Source of the DNA: Daphnia carinata
Taxonomy: Eukaryota > Arthropoda > Branchiopoda > Diplostraca > Daphniidae
DNA: 64,000 nucleotides
Direction: 5' to 3'
NCBI RefSeq assembly: GCF_022539665.2
Contig: NC_081332.1
Location: forward strand, 6,414,303 to 6,478,302
The position numbers and the translations under genes were made by a program. This document shows positions 1 to 12,026 of the stretch, piece after piece (position 1 is the stretch's first letter; each line of letters begins with the position of its first letter). The notes under the pieces are model-generated. The model did not search any database. It was not told the DNA's origin and saw nothing but the letters and a program-made list of their open reading frames with translations.

Positions 1-460
1 ATTTTTCGCATCTCCCACATATCCTGCATTTTTCGGGCAAGTATACGAACACGCCATAATAAATTGTCACGTATTGTTACAGTACGTGCACGTCTTATCC
101 GCCTCTTCAAACAAAAACATGTTCCTTTTTTTTTATTTCGTACAGAGTTGGCCATGACTTGCGATTGAAATGTGAGAATTTGCGGCCTCATTTGAATTTC
201 GAATCACGAAACGCAACCGTGTACCTTAACACAAGTGCCATTGCTTTTTGCGTAAACACGATAGCTCGCTTTTCAATTGACCTTTCTATAGTTAATATTA
301 AAATTTTTTCGTTTAGATTTTTAATCAAGGACGCCCACCACAGGCAAAATTCCCGCGATTGATAATTTTGGGCATCGTTTGTTGAATACTTCGTTTTTCA
401 TTTGACTCTTGAACTGCACAGATGTGAAAGCAAAGAGCAGACGTATACATAAAAACACAT

Positions 461-477
461 ACACACACACACACACA
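461..477. repeat. (AC)n microsatellite
   Basis: Uninterrupted alternating A/C run of 17 bases in the low-complexity left part of the window. Confidence 0.85.
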
Positions 478-1180
478 AACACAAGAAACGTCTGCATTTT
501 TAATGCCGAACAATGACTTATACGGCCATCTTTTGGAACACTTTTTCTGTTGGAATAGTCGACGGTGGTCTCACCCGAAACAATAGACTGTGTTCCGTGA
601 CGGCTGCTGCTACATTTGTTGTTTGGCCCGAGTTCCATGTCGTCAAATAGGTCATTTTAAGAATTCCAATCAGACTATCGTAAATGGGAATTTATTGCGC
701 CATTTAAAAGCTCTGTGTGTAAGAGATAATTTCTCGTGAATACAACACATCCATGACCAAATTTAGCCAAACTTTTATTTTGCATAAAAAAACAAAACAA
801 AAAAAAAACAACACAGAAATTACCCCGAGAAGAAAGGAATGACTAACGAGCACTTTCTCTGGCCCGCTCTAGCGCTATTTATAAACAAAGCAAAACGAAC
901 AATAGAGCTGGTTAACTATATATATATTTTTTTTTTTTACTTTTCTTTTCTTCATCTTCCCCCTTTTTTCTTTCTTTTTCAAAAGTGAGCATTCCTGATG
1001 ATCGCCTTCGTCGCCTGTATCCTTCCACCGCAGCGCGCAGAGGTACAGCACAGAGTTAACATAACCATCCTCTCTGCGCAGCAGGGACGCTACTTTTCTC
1101 CACCCACAAAGGTGAGCTCCAAGAAACGCGTTTCGCATTTGGACTGTCTCCCACACAAGATGTTACAAGCGGGAGATGGT

Positions 1181-1195
1181 GGGGGGGGGGGGGGG
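1181..1195. repeat. poly-G tract
   Basis: Fifteen consecutive G, a rare homopolymer in this otherwise A/T-tract-rich region; shorter G runs follow at about 1341-1353. Confidence 0.9.
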
Positions 1196-2979
1196 TTCCG
1201 CCGGTCGCTACAGGCCATTGGCCACCCCTCACTGGAATTACCTGACAGTCATCCGCGTGATGCGCACCGCTTGAAAGATTCTTCTTTTCTCTTTTCACCC
1301 TGTGCTCCTTGGTGGTCATCGTCATGGGTACAAGATGAGTGGGGGGGAGGGGGCATCAAAATATGTTCTTCTTTTTTTTTTTTTCGTGTTGGAAGAATGA
1401 GTCCTATCTGCGACCCCCGAGTGAAGTCGACCTCTCCGAACCCTCTGCACAGTATGTACATGCATACATCGATCTCATGTGCATAATATTTGAATGAAAG
1501 GCGATGATCTTTGGATTTTTTTTTTTTTTTTTGGTAATTCTTAACTTTGTTTAGGATTTTCTATTTTTCTTTTTTTTTTTTTGCTGACTTCGTCAAGGTG
1601 TTACAGGCACCTGAGACCCACGATGAATAATTTATCCGGCCACCCATTCCAGAGTTTCCAGGCTGCTCTTGGCTGTGGGCGACTGGGCGCTCGTCGTTGC
1701 TCTCGTCTTCCCCTCTTGTTTCGACTGTTTGGTATTTTATTTTATTTTTTCTTCTCCTTCTCTCTCTTTTTTGTTTTTTTGTAATAATAATGACCGCGTA
1801 GCGGCGCCCCGAGGTTCTTTTTTTTTCAGTTCTTTTTGTTTTGTCTTGAACTTGATGGGTGGAGGAGGGCACCCAAGCCTTGTTTCGCTTCTTTTCTGTT
1901 GTAAAAAAAAAAAAAAAAAAAATGGAAAAGAAGAGAAAAAAAAAACTCCACTCTGTTGGATATAAGGCTGAAGAACCCGGTGATTATCCAGCAACTGCCC
2001 ATTTCGTTAGCGAGTTGAAAAAAGAAACGAAGAGAGGCCCTGGTCTGGCGTCATCTCATTACCTGGTCTGCGCACGTCCTCACGGACCAACCTTGGCCAA
2101 GGGTGGGCTACTTCGTTTCTTTTCTCTTCCTCACTATGGAGGAACCGGCTTTGGTATAATTCTACATCAACAACAAGTTTCACTCCAGAGACCAGCCATA
2201 TACCTGTCGTTTTTTACTAAGAATCCATTTTGTCTTTTTCTTATTTTTTTTTCTTTTTGTAATCAACCAGACAAGCGCAACGTACACATACTCCACACAC
2301 AAAGACAAGCACATGCGCTTAAGAAAACGATGTATATACAGTATATTTTGAGAACATATGCACGCACCTGCTATTCGGCTGTTTAGATTAGAGTTGCGTT
2401 TGAATTTGTACTAACAAAGGAAAAATCATGCGGAGCACTGAAAACAACATATCTTCGAGCGTTGTTCACACGCTTTACAGGCCTTCAGTTTTTCTATACG
2501 TGATGAATTATGAACGAACCACAATCGACATGAATGCGCGCTGCAGTTCCTTAGCTTCTCCGTCTATTTTTCTGACCAGTAGCTCACCTGTAATTTAAGG
2601 GATTCGTGTGAGATTGGGGCGGTGAGAACACGTCGGTTGGAAAATTCCGTAGGAAAAAAAAAAACAAAATATATTCTAATTATAAAAGATAAAAGAAAAA
2701 AAAGAAGAACCGCTCCTTGGCTTAACTCCGGTTGCAATCCTATACCCGCAAATATGGCCCTTTATTTATTTTTTTTTTTTTTTACGCGAACAGAAAACCA
2801 TATTAGCTTGTTTTAGAATCTTTTTTTTGGCCACGGATCTGCTGTGATGTGAATGCAAAAAGGTAACAGACCAACGGTTCTGAATATGTATCATCCGAAC
2901 TGCGCTGAATGCCAGCTACCTTGGCATTCACCAAGAAAAACGAGTCGACATCGTGTTGTTTCTTTCGTTCTTCTTTTCC

Positions 2980-3003
2980 TTTTTTTTTTTTTTTTTTTTT
3001 TTT
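2980..3003. repeat. poly-T tract
   Basis: About 24 consecutive T, followed by TACAG. This resembles a polypyrimidine tract plus 3' splice site on the plus strand, but no coding exon is recognisable after it. Confidence 0.85.
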
Positions 3004-3405
3004 ACAGTGAACAGAAAGCTATTTCAAGACAGCAAGCTGAAGAATGAGGAGACGTGGACGGCTGTAGACTTCCATTACGGAGAATTTCCTTTTAGCGTCG
3101 AGCGATTGACGGATGATGGAAGTTAGGACCTTACGCGGTCGTTCAAGTTCCACTGGACCGAGCCAGGGTGCCTATCAACGTCAATATCTATTCCATGCCA
3201 CGTTTCCCTAGTTCTATACCTCCAATGGAGAAACATTGATACAAGTAAAAATTAAAATACAGAAACACAGGGGAAAAAAAAGCAAACGAAAGAAACCCAA
3301 TGGGAAGAACGTACAGAAACAGATTTATTTATTTTTATTTATATATTTAGGAAGAAAAAAAAAAAAAAGTCAAAATGCCTAAGCGTCGTAGAGTTGAATA
3401 AGAAA

Positions 3406-3423
3406 AAGAGAGAGAGAGAGAGA
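3406..3423. repeat. (AG)n microsatellite
   Basis: Alternating A/G run of about 18 bases in a purine-rich stretch. Confidence 0.85.
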
Positions 3424-4037
3424 AGGTGGGAGGGCGAGGAGCATAGCTGAGCCACCCGCGGCGGCCCTCCCAACAAGCCGCCTCAAACAACCCTTACATG
3501 GCGTGTGTTTATGGCACCACCGAAGACGAAGGAAGAGGCAAAAAGAGAGAGAGTTTGAAAGTTTCCTCTTCTTATTCTCGTGTTGCTTTTTTTTTTTTGT
3601 TTTTGTTCCTTTTTATTTCTTTAAAAAATAATATCGCCGGGCGATTCAATTCTTTCTTGACTGTAGTTCACGTTTATCCGTAGCTAAAAAGAAAGCCAAC
3701 TCTTCCGTGCCATTTCGAGAAGAGTGAATCAAAAAATTGTTGAAAATTAATTTAAAAAAAAAACAAAAAAAAGAAAAAATCCGATCGACGACATGCTATG
3801 GAGCACGATTGGCGTCTGGAACACACCGAGATATGATCAAAAAACCTAATGGAATTACAAAACGGGAAGAAAGAGGCAATCCTTTGCTAGCGTGACTTGT
3901 CGAAGAATGCAATCTCGTTTATACCTCGCCTATTCTCTCCCCAAAGGAAAAAACGCCATATAGCTAAAAATTGTTTTGTTTTGTTTTGTAACCCAAATAG
4001 AAAATCAATTACTTTTCGTGCTCATTTAGGGCCCACG

Positions 4038-4040
<3 letters not shown>

Positions 4041-4071
<31 letters not shown>
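4041..4071. repeat. poly-T tract
   Basis: About 31 consecutive T, the longest homopolymer in the window; its exact length is likely to be unstable or miscalled. Confidence 0.9.
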
Positions 4072-4785
4072 CGTTTTAACGAGGATGCTGAGCGTGTCTG
4101 TATATATAAGTAATGTGCGCACCCATGAGCCGAGCGTATGGGTAAAACTATGTGAAGTATATAACCCCGGCGGTGACCTCTGCCGATCCATACATAACAA
4201 ACGCTGAAGGCCGAGCCCAATTTGAAATGTTAACGAAGGGCACCTCGGTGAAAAGAAGGACCTATCAAAAGGGCATTTAAATAACAGACTAAAGGGAGAG
4301 AGCAACACAACAAGGTAGTATCATGACTATCTGGAAGAAGAGCACTGCCTCCTCTTCGTCTTCCTCCTAGGAACGGTGATGATGATGGAGGATACACGAG
4401 TGGGAGGTTGATGGAATAGCAGCACTCCAGCAGCAAAACGAGAAGAAGAAGAAGAATAAAAAAAAAAAGGGCAGGTAAAGGAGAAACGAGGGAGAGATAG
4501 AGAGACGAAGAGAAGGGGGGTTCCGAAAAAATGAGTTTCCAATGGCAGTCCGGCTGCCATCATCAGGTAACGAAAAAGGGGAAAAGTGAAAAAAAAAAAC
4601 AGAAAAGAAAAAAAAAAGGCCTCACAAACCTCTTCAAGGTCTGCGTGCAATGCACCTCGAGACATTCCCAAACGAGTGAGGAATCTTCTCCATGTTCCTC
4701 AACAATGCCCCCTTAAAAGATATTTAAATGTTTTATTTCTATTCTTTATTTTTTCATTTTCTTTCTCGTTTTTTTTTTGTTCTCT

Positions 4786-4801
4786 TCTCTCTCTCTCTCT
4801 C
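4786..4801. repeat. (CT)n microsatellite
   Basis: Alternating C/T run at the end of a 70-bp pyrimidine-rich stretch and followed by TTTTAG, so it could serve as a splice acceptor tract; no exon is recognised downstream. Confidence 0.8.
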
Positions 4802-4989
4802 TTTTAGAGCAAAAGATGAGAAGGAAGAGACTTGGGTGCCCAGTCTTCAAGAAAGACAGACAAATTACCTCTCATCAACATGCAAAATATTCCACCTTTG
4901 CCGGGCTCCAGATGATCCGAGCACCATCATCATCATCATCACGTATCTACGTGTGTATACGTTTGCGTGTTGGCAGACGCACAAAAGAG

Positions 4990-5032
4990 CCACACACAGA
5001 CACACTAACGCAAGACACACTCGCACACACAG

Positions 5033-5062
<30 letters not shown>
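4990..5062. repeat. (CA)n microsatellite, compound
   Basis: Interrupted CA/GACA repeats leading into an uninterrupted (AC)15 run at 5033-5062, followed by an A tract. Confidence 0.9.
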
Positions 5063-5065
<3 letters not shown>

Positions 5066-8000
5066 AAAAAAAAAGGAACAGAGGTATAATTACGGCTAAT
5101 CGCTCTACCCCCTCTTATCTTTGATACGGACTCGGCCGGTAATGGTGAAAAGTCGTGAGTTCAAAAGTGACGAATCACCCTCGAAAAGCCAGAGCTTTAT
5201 TACGAGAGATAATGGATGAGATTGCCTGCGATTTTTCATTTCTGTATACCTTCTTACTTTTCTTCTTCTTTTCTTCTTCCTCTTCCTTTTTTTGTTCTTT
5301 CGTTGACCAATTGATTCAATTAAAGCGCAGCAACAATACCATTCCATCTATAAACGGAGAAAGAGTTTTCCAAACAAAGAAAGGGACGGGGGAGGCATAA
5401 CGAAGCAGAAGTGGAGCTTCGAGGTCGGCGTTCCTCTTTTTTTTTTTTTGAAAAAAGATAGGCATTTGTCATCATTATTTGGCTAGAAAAAAATTAATGT
5501 AACCAAGACAATGTTAAGCGAAGAGCGAAGCGAGACGAATAAACAGCTACAATCATGTAGATGGCTTCCAGCTGGCTGTGTTCGCGCTAATTCGATTATA
5601 AGGGGGGATACACAACCCACCTGACAGCTATTTGAAGAAGTGAAGTTCATCACCTAAAACTTTATTTCCTGGGACAAAACTGCAGTCCTGGAGAACGTTG
5701 CGAATGAAACAAATGCGGCAGTTGACCCGTCGAAAATAAAACAGTGCATTAAAATCGTTTTGTAGTTGTATTTTTTTTTTTTTTTTTTTTAAGTTAAAGT
5801 ATAACCTCTAATTATCTTCTGTTGGCATTTACAAACCTTTGTAACAGAAAAACTCTTTTGCTTGGTAGATTTTTGTCGGCAGGTGAACAAGCTACAAAGA
5901 TTGCTGCGCGGCAGGTGTGAAACTGATGCATTTACGTGGATCCACCCTCGTAAAAAGAAAAGGAAAAATGTTATTAATCAAGTGACGGCCATTTATAAGA
6001 GGGAGAGGCAAAAGGAGCAAAAGGTTCCCCCAAAAAATGCCCACTAATTTCGACACGAATTAATTGGAGGGCAGAGTGTTTTAGGTCGGTTGATAAATGG
6101 GACATGTTCCTTTAAGGTGCGTGTATGTTTTGTTTTTTTTTCAAAAACGGAATTTTGTTTTTTTGTTCTTGCCACAAAGCATCCAGTGAACGTCCTGAAC
6201 AAAAGTTAGTTAAAAATTATTGAATAATTCTCCATTCTTAAGGTTTTTCACCTTACGATGGGGAAAGCATTAAATAAAATGCCGATTGAACATGAACTTT
6301 CGACTAGTTATGTGATATGTTTCGGAAGAGATGTGAAACATGCAAATGGCATTTCCGTTTGCAACCACCATTTTTTTTTTTTTACATTCCCAAGTCGGTG
6401 GCGAATAGGAGAAAAGGCAAAACGCGAGGGAAGGTCGTCTACTCTTATGCACAAAACACAAGAGGCATTCCTGCATTGTCAAGTAGGCAGACCTCTCTTC
6501 CTAAATAGAATCAAATTTTCAGTTGGTTAAAGCCTCGTAAAAAGATATTACAACAGTTTTCTTTCTTTCTTATGTATATTCCAATTCTTGGGGTGCCCCT
6601 CTTCTTCCAGCCCTGTCGACGTTTGACGATAAAAACTCGTCGCACATAATGCCCACTTTTGACTTCGCCTCCTTCAAGAGGATAGGGACGAGCAGGCAAA
6701 CGGAGCCAAAAAATCTCTTCACATCAATGAGCGCGATCCTCGAGTTCATCGATGCTTATCTAAATCAACCTTTGGAATGATAATAAGCGCACTATTTTGC
6801 GTGTTGTTTTTATCTTGTTTGGCTGTAGGACGCTAACGCTTTCAATCGATTGAATGTGTGCCGTTGTGCGTTTAAAAAAAAAGAAAAACGAGAGAAAAGG
6901 GTAGCGACAGGAAGAAAAAAGAAAACGAGAGGGTACTAGGGTTCTAGCAACCGGAGACGCGCGGATAGCGTCCATTGTTCCGAGCCCGGCGACGAACGAC
7001 ATGATGGCGGCTCACAAAAGCTCCATTATAATAACAATAAAAAAACATGAAACAAAAGGAGTTTTGAAGAGCTGTAGGGGAGGGTTAGACTCTTCCATCC
7101 GATTATTATGTGAATGTACGCCACCCCTCCAGCCCCCTTCTGTTCCTGGACGGCTTTTGAAAAGACACTGGATAGGTCGGTTGTCGTCATCGTGAGCGCG
7201 TACAACAGCTTTTCTTTATTCCGATGAGAAGAAGGGAAAAAAAAAAAAGAAGAAGAATATTTATAAGAGAAGAGGGAGCTACTTATTTCACCGGCCGGAT
7301 CGAATATCCCATCCCCCCTTCACCCTCGATTGCCGCATCTCCGATGGGAAGCTCCCCATCATTCTTGCGTACGCTTTGTATGGCTCACGTAAGAGAATTT
7401 TGACGAAGAAGTCCTACATAGATTTGAAAATTTCCCTTTGGAGTTTTGAATAGCACAACAATAGACCAAGATACGAATAAAATGGATTGATGTAGTTCTC
7501 TTTGAATTCCGAAAGCCCTTTGGTCCTCTTTGAGCCCATATTCACTTGATGCAGAAGATGAACAGGAAGGACCTCTTTTTACCAAAGTGAAAACCCAATT
7601 TGAAATAAGAAGAAAAAAAAATGGGCTCATAATAAATATAAGGAATGACGATTAAAGTACGTACAGGATATTTGGCTCGACCAATGTCGGGTACGAAATA
7701 GCCTGCGATTATCATTCCACACTCCTTCAATTATTCCTCAGAGGAAAGCAGTTTCAACTCATATTTTTCGAACTTGTCGAACGCTCGTCTCTGTCGAACT
7801 TGCAATTTATGTCAAAGCAAACATTAAAATTAATGAAACCTTAAATGTATCCACGAACAGCGTGTTTCCAAAGTCCTGTCCTATGCCTAAATAGGTTAGT
7901 TTACCTGACTAGTTCACCTGCCTACCAGTCTTATTCAACCTTACCCTTGGCACTCACCAACACACACACAAAAGGTAAATAACCGGAAGCTTGTTAATCC

Positions 8001-10543
8001 TTAAAGTTGTGGTCAATTATCTGCTTAACAAAAGATGCGCTGCACAAATAGCTGCACATCAGGATAAGCTAAAGAAGAATGAAGGTGATAGAAGGGCAGA
8101 ATCCATTGACAAACTAACAGAGCAGATGTCCTACCATGAATCAATAGGCTATCTTCTTATTGTGCTCATTGCTGTTGTTGTTGTAGAAGACGAGCCAGTG
8201 TTGAATGCTGATCTATTGTTTCATTCAATGCTCGACAAAAGAAAGGGAAACGTACTCAATCCTCTCGTCCATCACAAACAACACCTTTAAAAATACATCC
8301 ATATACAGAAGGAGAGAAAAAAAAGGATACAACAAGAAGAAACTAACAGAAAAAACACAAAACAAAACACAAACAACAAAAAAAATAACAAACAAGTTTA
8401 TTCTTCGATTCTTATGATGGGAAGATGTACTTTTTTTTTCTCACACGACGACTAAGAATAGAGAAATTGCAAGCCTGAGTCCGAAAAGTATCCCTGCTGT
8501 TCGGATTTATCCAACCCGAGTTTGTGTTTGTCACATGGTTTGCGATAACGGCGCGCTGGCGTGGAGAAATAGAAATTAATTAGGCTGCGACTCCCTACCG
8601 GAGCTTTACATTAACATGTTACTATACGCGTACGAGTCCATCTTTTTTTTTTTGGCAACAATGACAACAACAACAACAGCAACAACAATAGGAACAGTAG
8701 TGAAACAGCAACAGCATTCACCCGTTATTCCCCGCACAAGTGGAAAGGCGTCGCCACGATGTCGAGTTGTAACAAAAACACTCTGATAGATATTATTTTT
8801 TTTTTTTCAGAAAAATACATGCAAGTGCAGAGTACGTTTTTTTTTACTGTATTGAAACAGTCGCGTTGTTACGCTCAGCTTTACAAACAACCTAACGGGT
8901 GTTGGGTGAATCGTCAAAAAAACGTGGAAAGAGGTAGACGAAGGCAGTGCGCGTTGCGCATTCCACGAGAGACAAACAATGGATCGCTTGATTAGGCCCT
9001 CAAGCGCAGAAAGAGACGCTAGAAAAAAAAATCGATTCGATTCGATGTGGTTTGGGAGACGCAAAAAAAAAAAAAATTAAGTGGAAAAAAAAGAACAATC
9101 AATGTTGTTGATGGAACTTTTTTTTTCATAACACATTTCCCCGCTTTCCGTTACATCTTCATCGCGCCCAAAAATGAACAGCCAAATAACACCTGTTGAA
9201 TGCTGCAACAAACACGTCCGCGTTGTTGTGTGGGATATTTTTAAGATGACAATTCAAGATGCCGCGCCCCGTCGATTCAGTTAGGGAGTGGGCTGCCTCG
9301 CTGAATCGGCGCTAATTATTTGACTCTCGCTCCAAAAGATCGTGACTGGCAAACTCCGTACAGCGGTCATTTAGTGTGCTGCGTCGAAGATGTTTTCTTC
9401 CTGTAAAAATTACTTCACTCTGGGTTCAACGAAACACGAGAAAATTCTCAGAAATCACTCACGTACTATTTAACTTTGTCCGAACATCCATAGTGTACCA
9501 AGTACGTCTTTAGTGCGCCACCTTGTACAATTTCAGCTTTAACTGTCGCTTTTGGGGAAGATCCTCTTAACATGATTGACGACAATACAAAGGAAAATAA
9601 AATAAAATCACCACATCGTTATATGGTGAAGTCAAAAACTGAATTATTAGCAAATGCTGCACACGACAAATGCGGACCAAAGGTATTTCTAGAAGATCCA
9701 GTAGGTCGCTCGACAAAGCTGTTTGCAGTTCGGAAAATAGGTCATGACATTCTTCAAGTAGTTCTGTGAAAAACACCTCCGTGCAGAGCTTACACATCAG
9801 TGTCGTCAAAGAGTCAGATGATTTATCGCGCTGACTGCGCTATTTCACTCCCCCTTACAGTTCTTTACTTTTTTTTCCATTTTTTTTTTAAACCAGACAT
9901 AGGTTAAGTGAAATAGTAACAGCGTAACGGCTCTCTTCCCCTATCTATCCCCTCTACCTAGAAATCTATTTCGCATCAGCAACAATCTATGTAATCATTG
10001 GAGTGCGAATGACGCCCACCGAATTGTTGCGACCGCATACCTGCTTCCCATTCACTCGTAACACATTCCAGCGGCCATCCGATACGAGTTGGCATAGGAT
10101 TCCATTATCCGTATCGTCTCCATCGATAATTCAAAAAGAAATTATTATTGCAAAGCCTCTTACCTGAAAGGCCGTCTTTCATTTAGATCACACTGAAGTT
10201 CAGTTTGCCTTGTGAGCAGTCATGTCTATTGGTTGAGGGAAATTATGATTCCAAATCATCTTCCACGCCATCTAGTGCAGAACTCTCAAATGCATTTTTT
10301 GGTTCGTTGCGTTACTCGATATATATATATCCTTAGATTGGAGAAAACATGCTGAGGCATTCCGGAGTTTACATAACATTCTGTATTTAAAAATAATAAA
10401 TTGATTATAATTGTGATCAGCCCGGTGTAGCAGTTGCAGCTTTCGTTCGTTTCGTGTACAGTACGCCAGCCATAAAGAAGTTTGGGCCGCCATGAAAACC
10501 ATGCGACCGGACGCAGGAATCAATTTCGCGATTTTTGAAAAAC

Positions 10544-10584
10544 ACTGCCTAAACTACTTGTCCCCCGCAAGTAGTTAAGGCAGT
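10544..10584. repeat. 17-bp stem hairpin with 7-base loop
   Basis: Positions 10544-10560 and 10568-10584 are reverse complements with a single mismatch, separated by the loop TCCCCCG. It lies 300 bp upstream of the tRNA-Ala gene. The stem is shorter than in a normal animal microRNA precursor, and no function is assigned. Confidence 0.75.
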
Positions 10585-10885
10585 CGTGGCGCAAACAGGT
10601 CGTTATTTCGTTAGCAAACTGGACGTATTAAAAAATAGGGTTCATTATTTATTTCACTGTTAATCTAAATTTCTCGCGGAAATTCCAAAAAAGCCCTTTT
10701 CTTTGCATTTTATTTTTTCGGCTAACCGATTTTTTATTTAACGTATCCCAAAGTCGGTAAAGTAAAATTATCACGCCCGCCCCCATCTATGGTTGTTCAT
10801 CATATTTCACTAAAACTAACTGGATGGAAGTGAGGTTCAAAAATTGACGATCAATATATTATGAGTGATGTGGTTAAATTACAAA

Positions 10886-10957
10886 GGGGTGGTAACTCAG
10901 TGGTAGAGTGCTCGCTTTGCATGCGAGAAGTCCAGAGTTCAATCCTCTGCCACTCCA
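10886..10957 (+). tRNA. tRNA-Ala (anticodon TGC)
   Basis: A complete cloverleaf of 72 bases can be folded. The acceptor stem GGGGTGG (10886-10892) pairs with CCACTCC (10950-10956) and includes the G3:U70 wobble pair that specifies alanine; A10957 is the discriminator base. The D arm carries AGTGGTAGAG (A box). The anticodon arm CTCGC-TTTGCAT-GCGAG presents TGC. The T arm is CAGAG-TTCAATC-CTCTG (B box). No intron is present, CCA is not encoded, and the gene is followed directly by TTTT. It decodes GCA alanine codons and would be transcribed by RNA polymerase III from its internal promoter. Confidence 0.95.
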
Positions 10958-10961
10958 TTTT
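10958..10961 (+). terminator. RNA polymerase III terminator of tRNA-Ala
   Basis: TTTT immediately follows the discriminator base, the usual pol III stop signal. Confidence 0.8.
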
Positions 10962-12026
10962 GACATATATATTATAATACTTTTAACGTAAAATTAATTG
11001 CACCACAAACTTTACGGCCCTCTAACGTCAAATAAGTTTAATGTACCACAAACTGAGCTAAAACACAGTAAAGGACATCGACAGTAGAACACTTCCTTGT
11101 TTCTCAGTCATGGAACGGCCACTGCGAGAACGTACGTGATGTGAAGTGATGAACTCTTATGAATGCTTGCAACACTTCCCCCGTAAACGCAACAATTTCA
11201 CTGCGATTTTCAAAGGTTTTTACCTAGAATTAACCTACCAGAGCTCATTCTTCTACGAAATTTCAAATTCGATTGAAGCAAAGTTTCTCGTTTGGCAATC
11301 GAACCAACCTGAGAGGTGTGTGCATAGATTTTGTTTTCTTCTGACGCCGGCGCTTTTTTTTTTCTATGAACACACTGTTATCGTATATGACCTTGCCACT
11401 CTTTTTGAAAGGGTTATGACGAAAATTGCAACTCTTTCATTTTCCTTACTGACTATCCCGCCCGCAAGTTCGCAAGGCACCGATAAAGAGCAACCGAGGC
11501 ACCAAACGCGAATTGATTTGGAACGGTAAAACCCATTAGTTGAGAGCAGATTGTGTTGTAGCTTCAAAAGGACTCTTTGTCGGACGCTTTTTGCCGGAAG
11601 CTTCGCCTTCTGTCTCGTTTTATTCTAAATTTTTTTTATTATGCCGCAATTCAAGCGACTAGGATTCATCCTGCGTATCGTGGCTCATTGGACTTATTCT
11701 CGTTTCCACCTTCGCCATGGCATTATTAGTTTCAACCGATGCAAAAATAATTGACTATTTTCTTATATGCGTAGTGTGAGATTTTAAGACGATTCGGTTT
11801 TCGCATTCGTAATGCTAAAATGATTCTAACAATGTCAATGTGAAAACAATCTTCGACTGTAAGATAGTATTGCAATTTATGATCAAATTACCAAAACAAT
11901 GGTTTATTAGTGCAGTTATCTTTTATTTAATTATTGAACATCGAAATTATTTATTTTATTCACTTTGTATTTTCTTTAATGACTCTTGCTGCCTTGCCCA
12001 GTCAAGTTACACTGTTTTAATCTCTA
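10962..12026. other. Intergenic region between tRNA-Ala and the lectin gene
   Basis: About 1.07 kb with no recognisable gene. A plus-strand open frame at 11146-11529 runs through a T tract and has no family resemblance. The right end is the 3' flank of the minus-strand lectin-like gene and holds its poly(A) signals. Confidence 0.6.
11950..11960 (-). promoter_or_regulatory. poly(A) signals of the lectin-like gene
   Basis: Two overlapping AATAAA hexamers on the minus strand (plus-strand TTTATT at 11950-11955 and 11955-11960), about 70 bases past the stop codon at 12027. Confidence 0.6.

Larger units (their letters stand above)
1..10885. other. Gene-poor, low-complexity region
   Basis: No protein or RNA gene is recognisable in about 10.9 kb. 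The open frames present are short, run through homopolymer tracts, and lack believable splice partners or a family match. The sequence holds long poly-T and poly-A runs, a poly-G run at 1181-1195, purine-rich stretches (about 4430-4640) and pyrimidine-rich stretches (about 4720-4805), CAA-rich sequence near 8660-8715, and several dinucleotide repeats. GC rises locally around 1000-1500, 3050-3200 and 7260-7380. This would fit intergenic DNA, a large intron or a very long UTR of a gene lying outside the window; the sequence does not decide between these. Confidence 0.6.

Noticed and set aside
11146-11529. Plus-strand frame of 127 codons right of tRNA-Ala
   Set aside because: Contains a T10 tract encoding a Phe run, no family match, no splice context.
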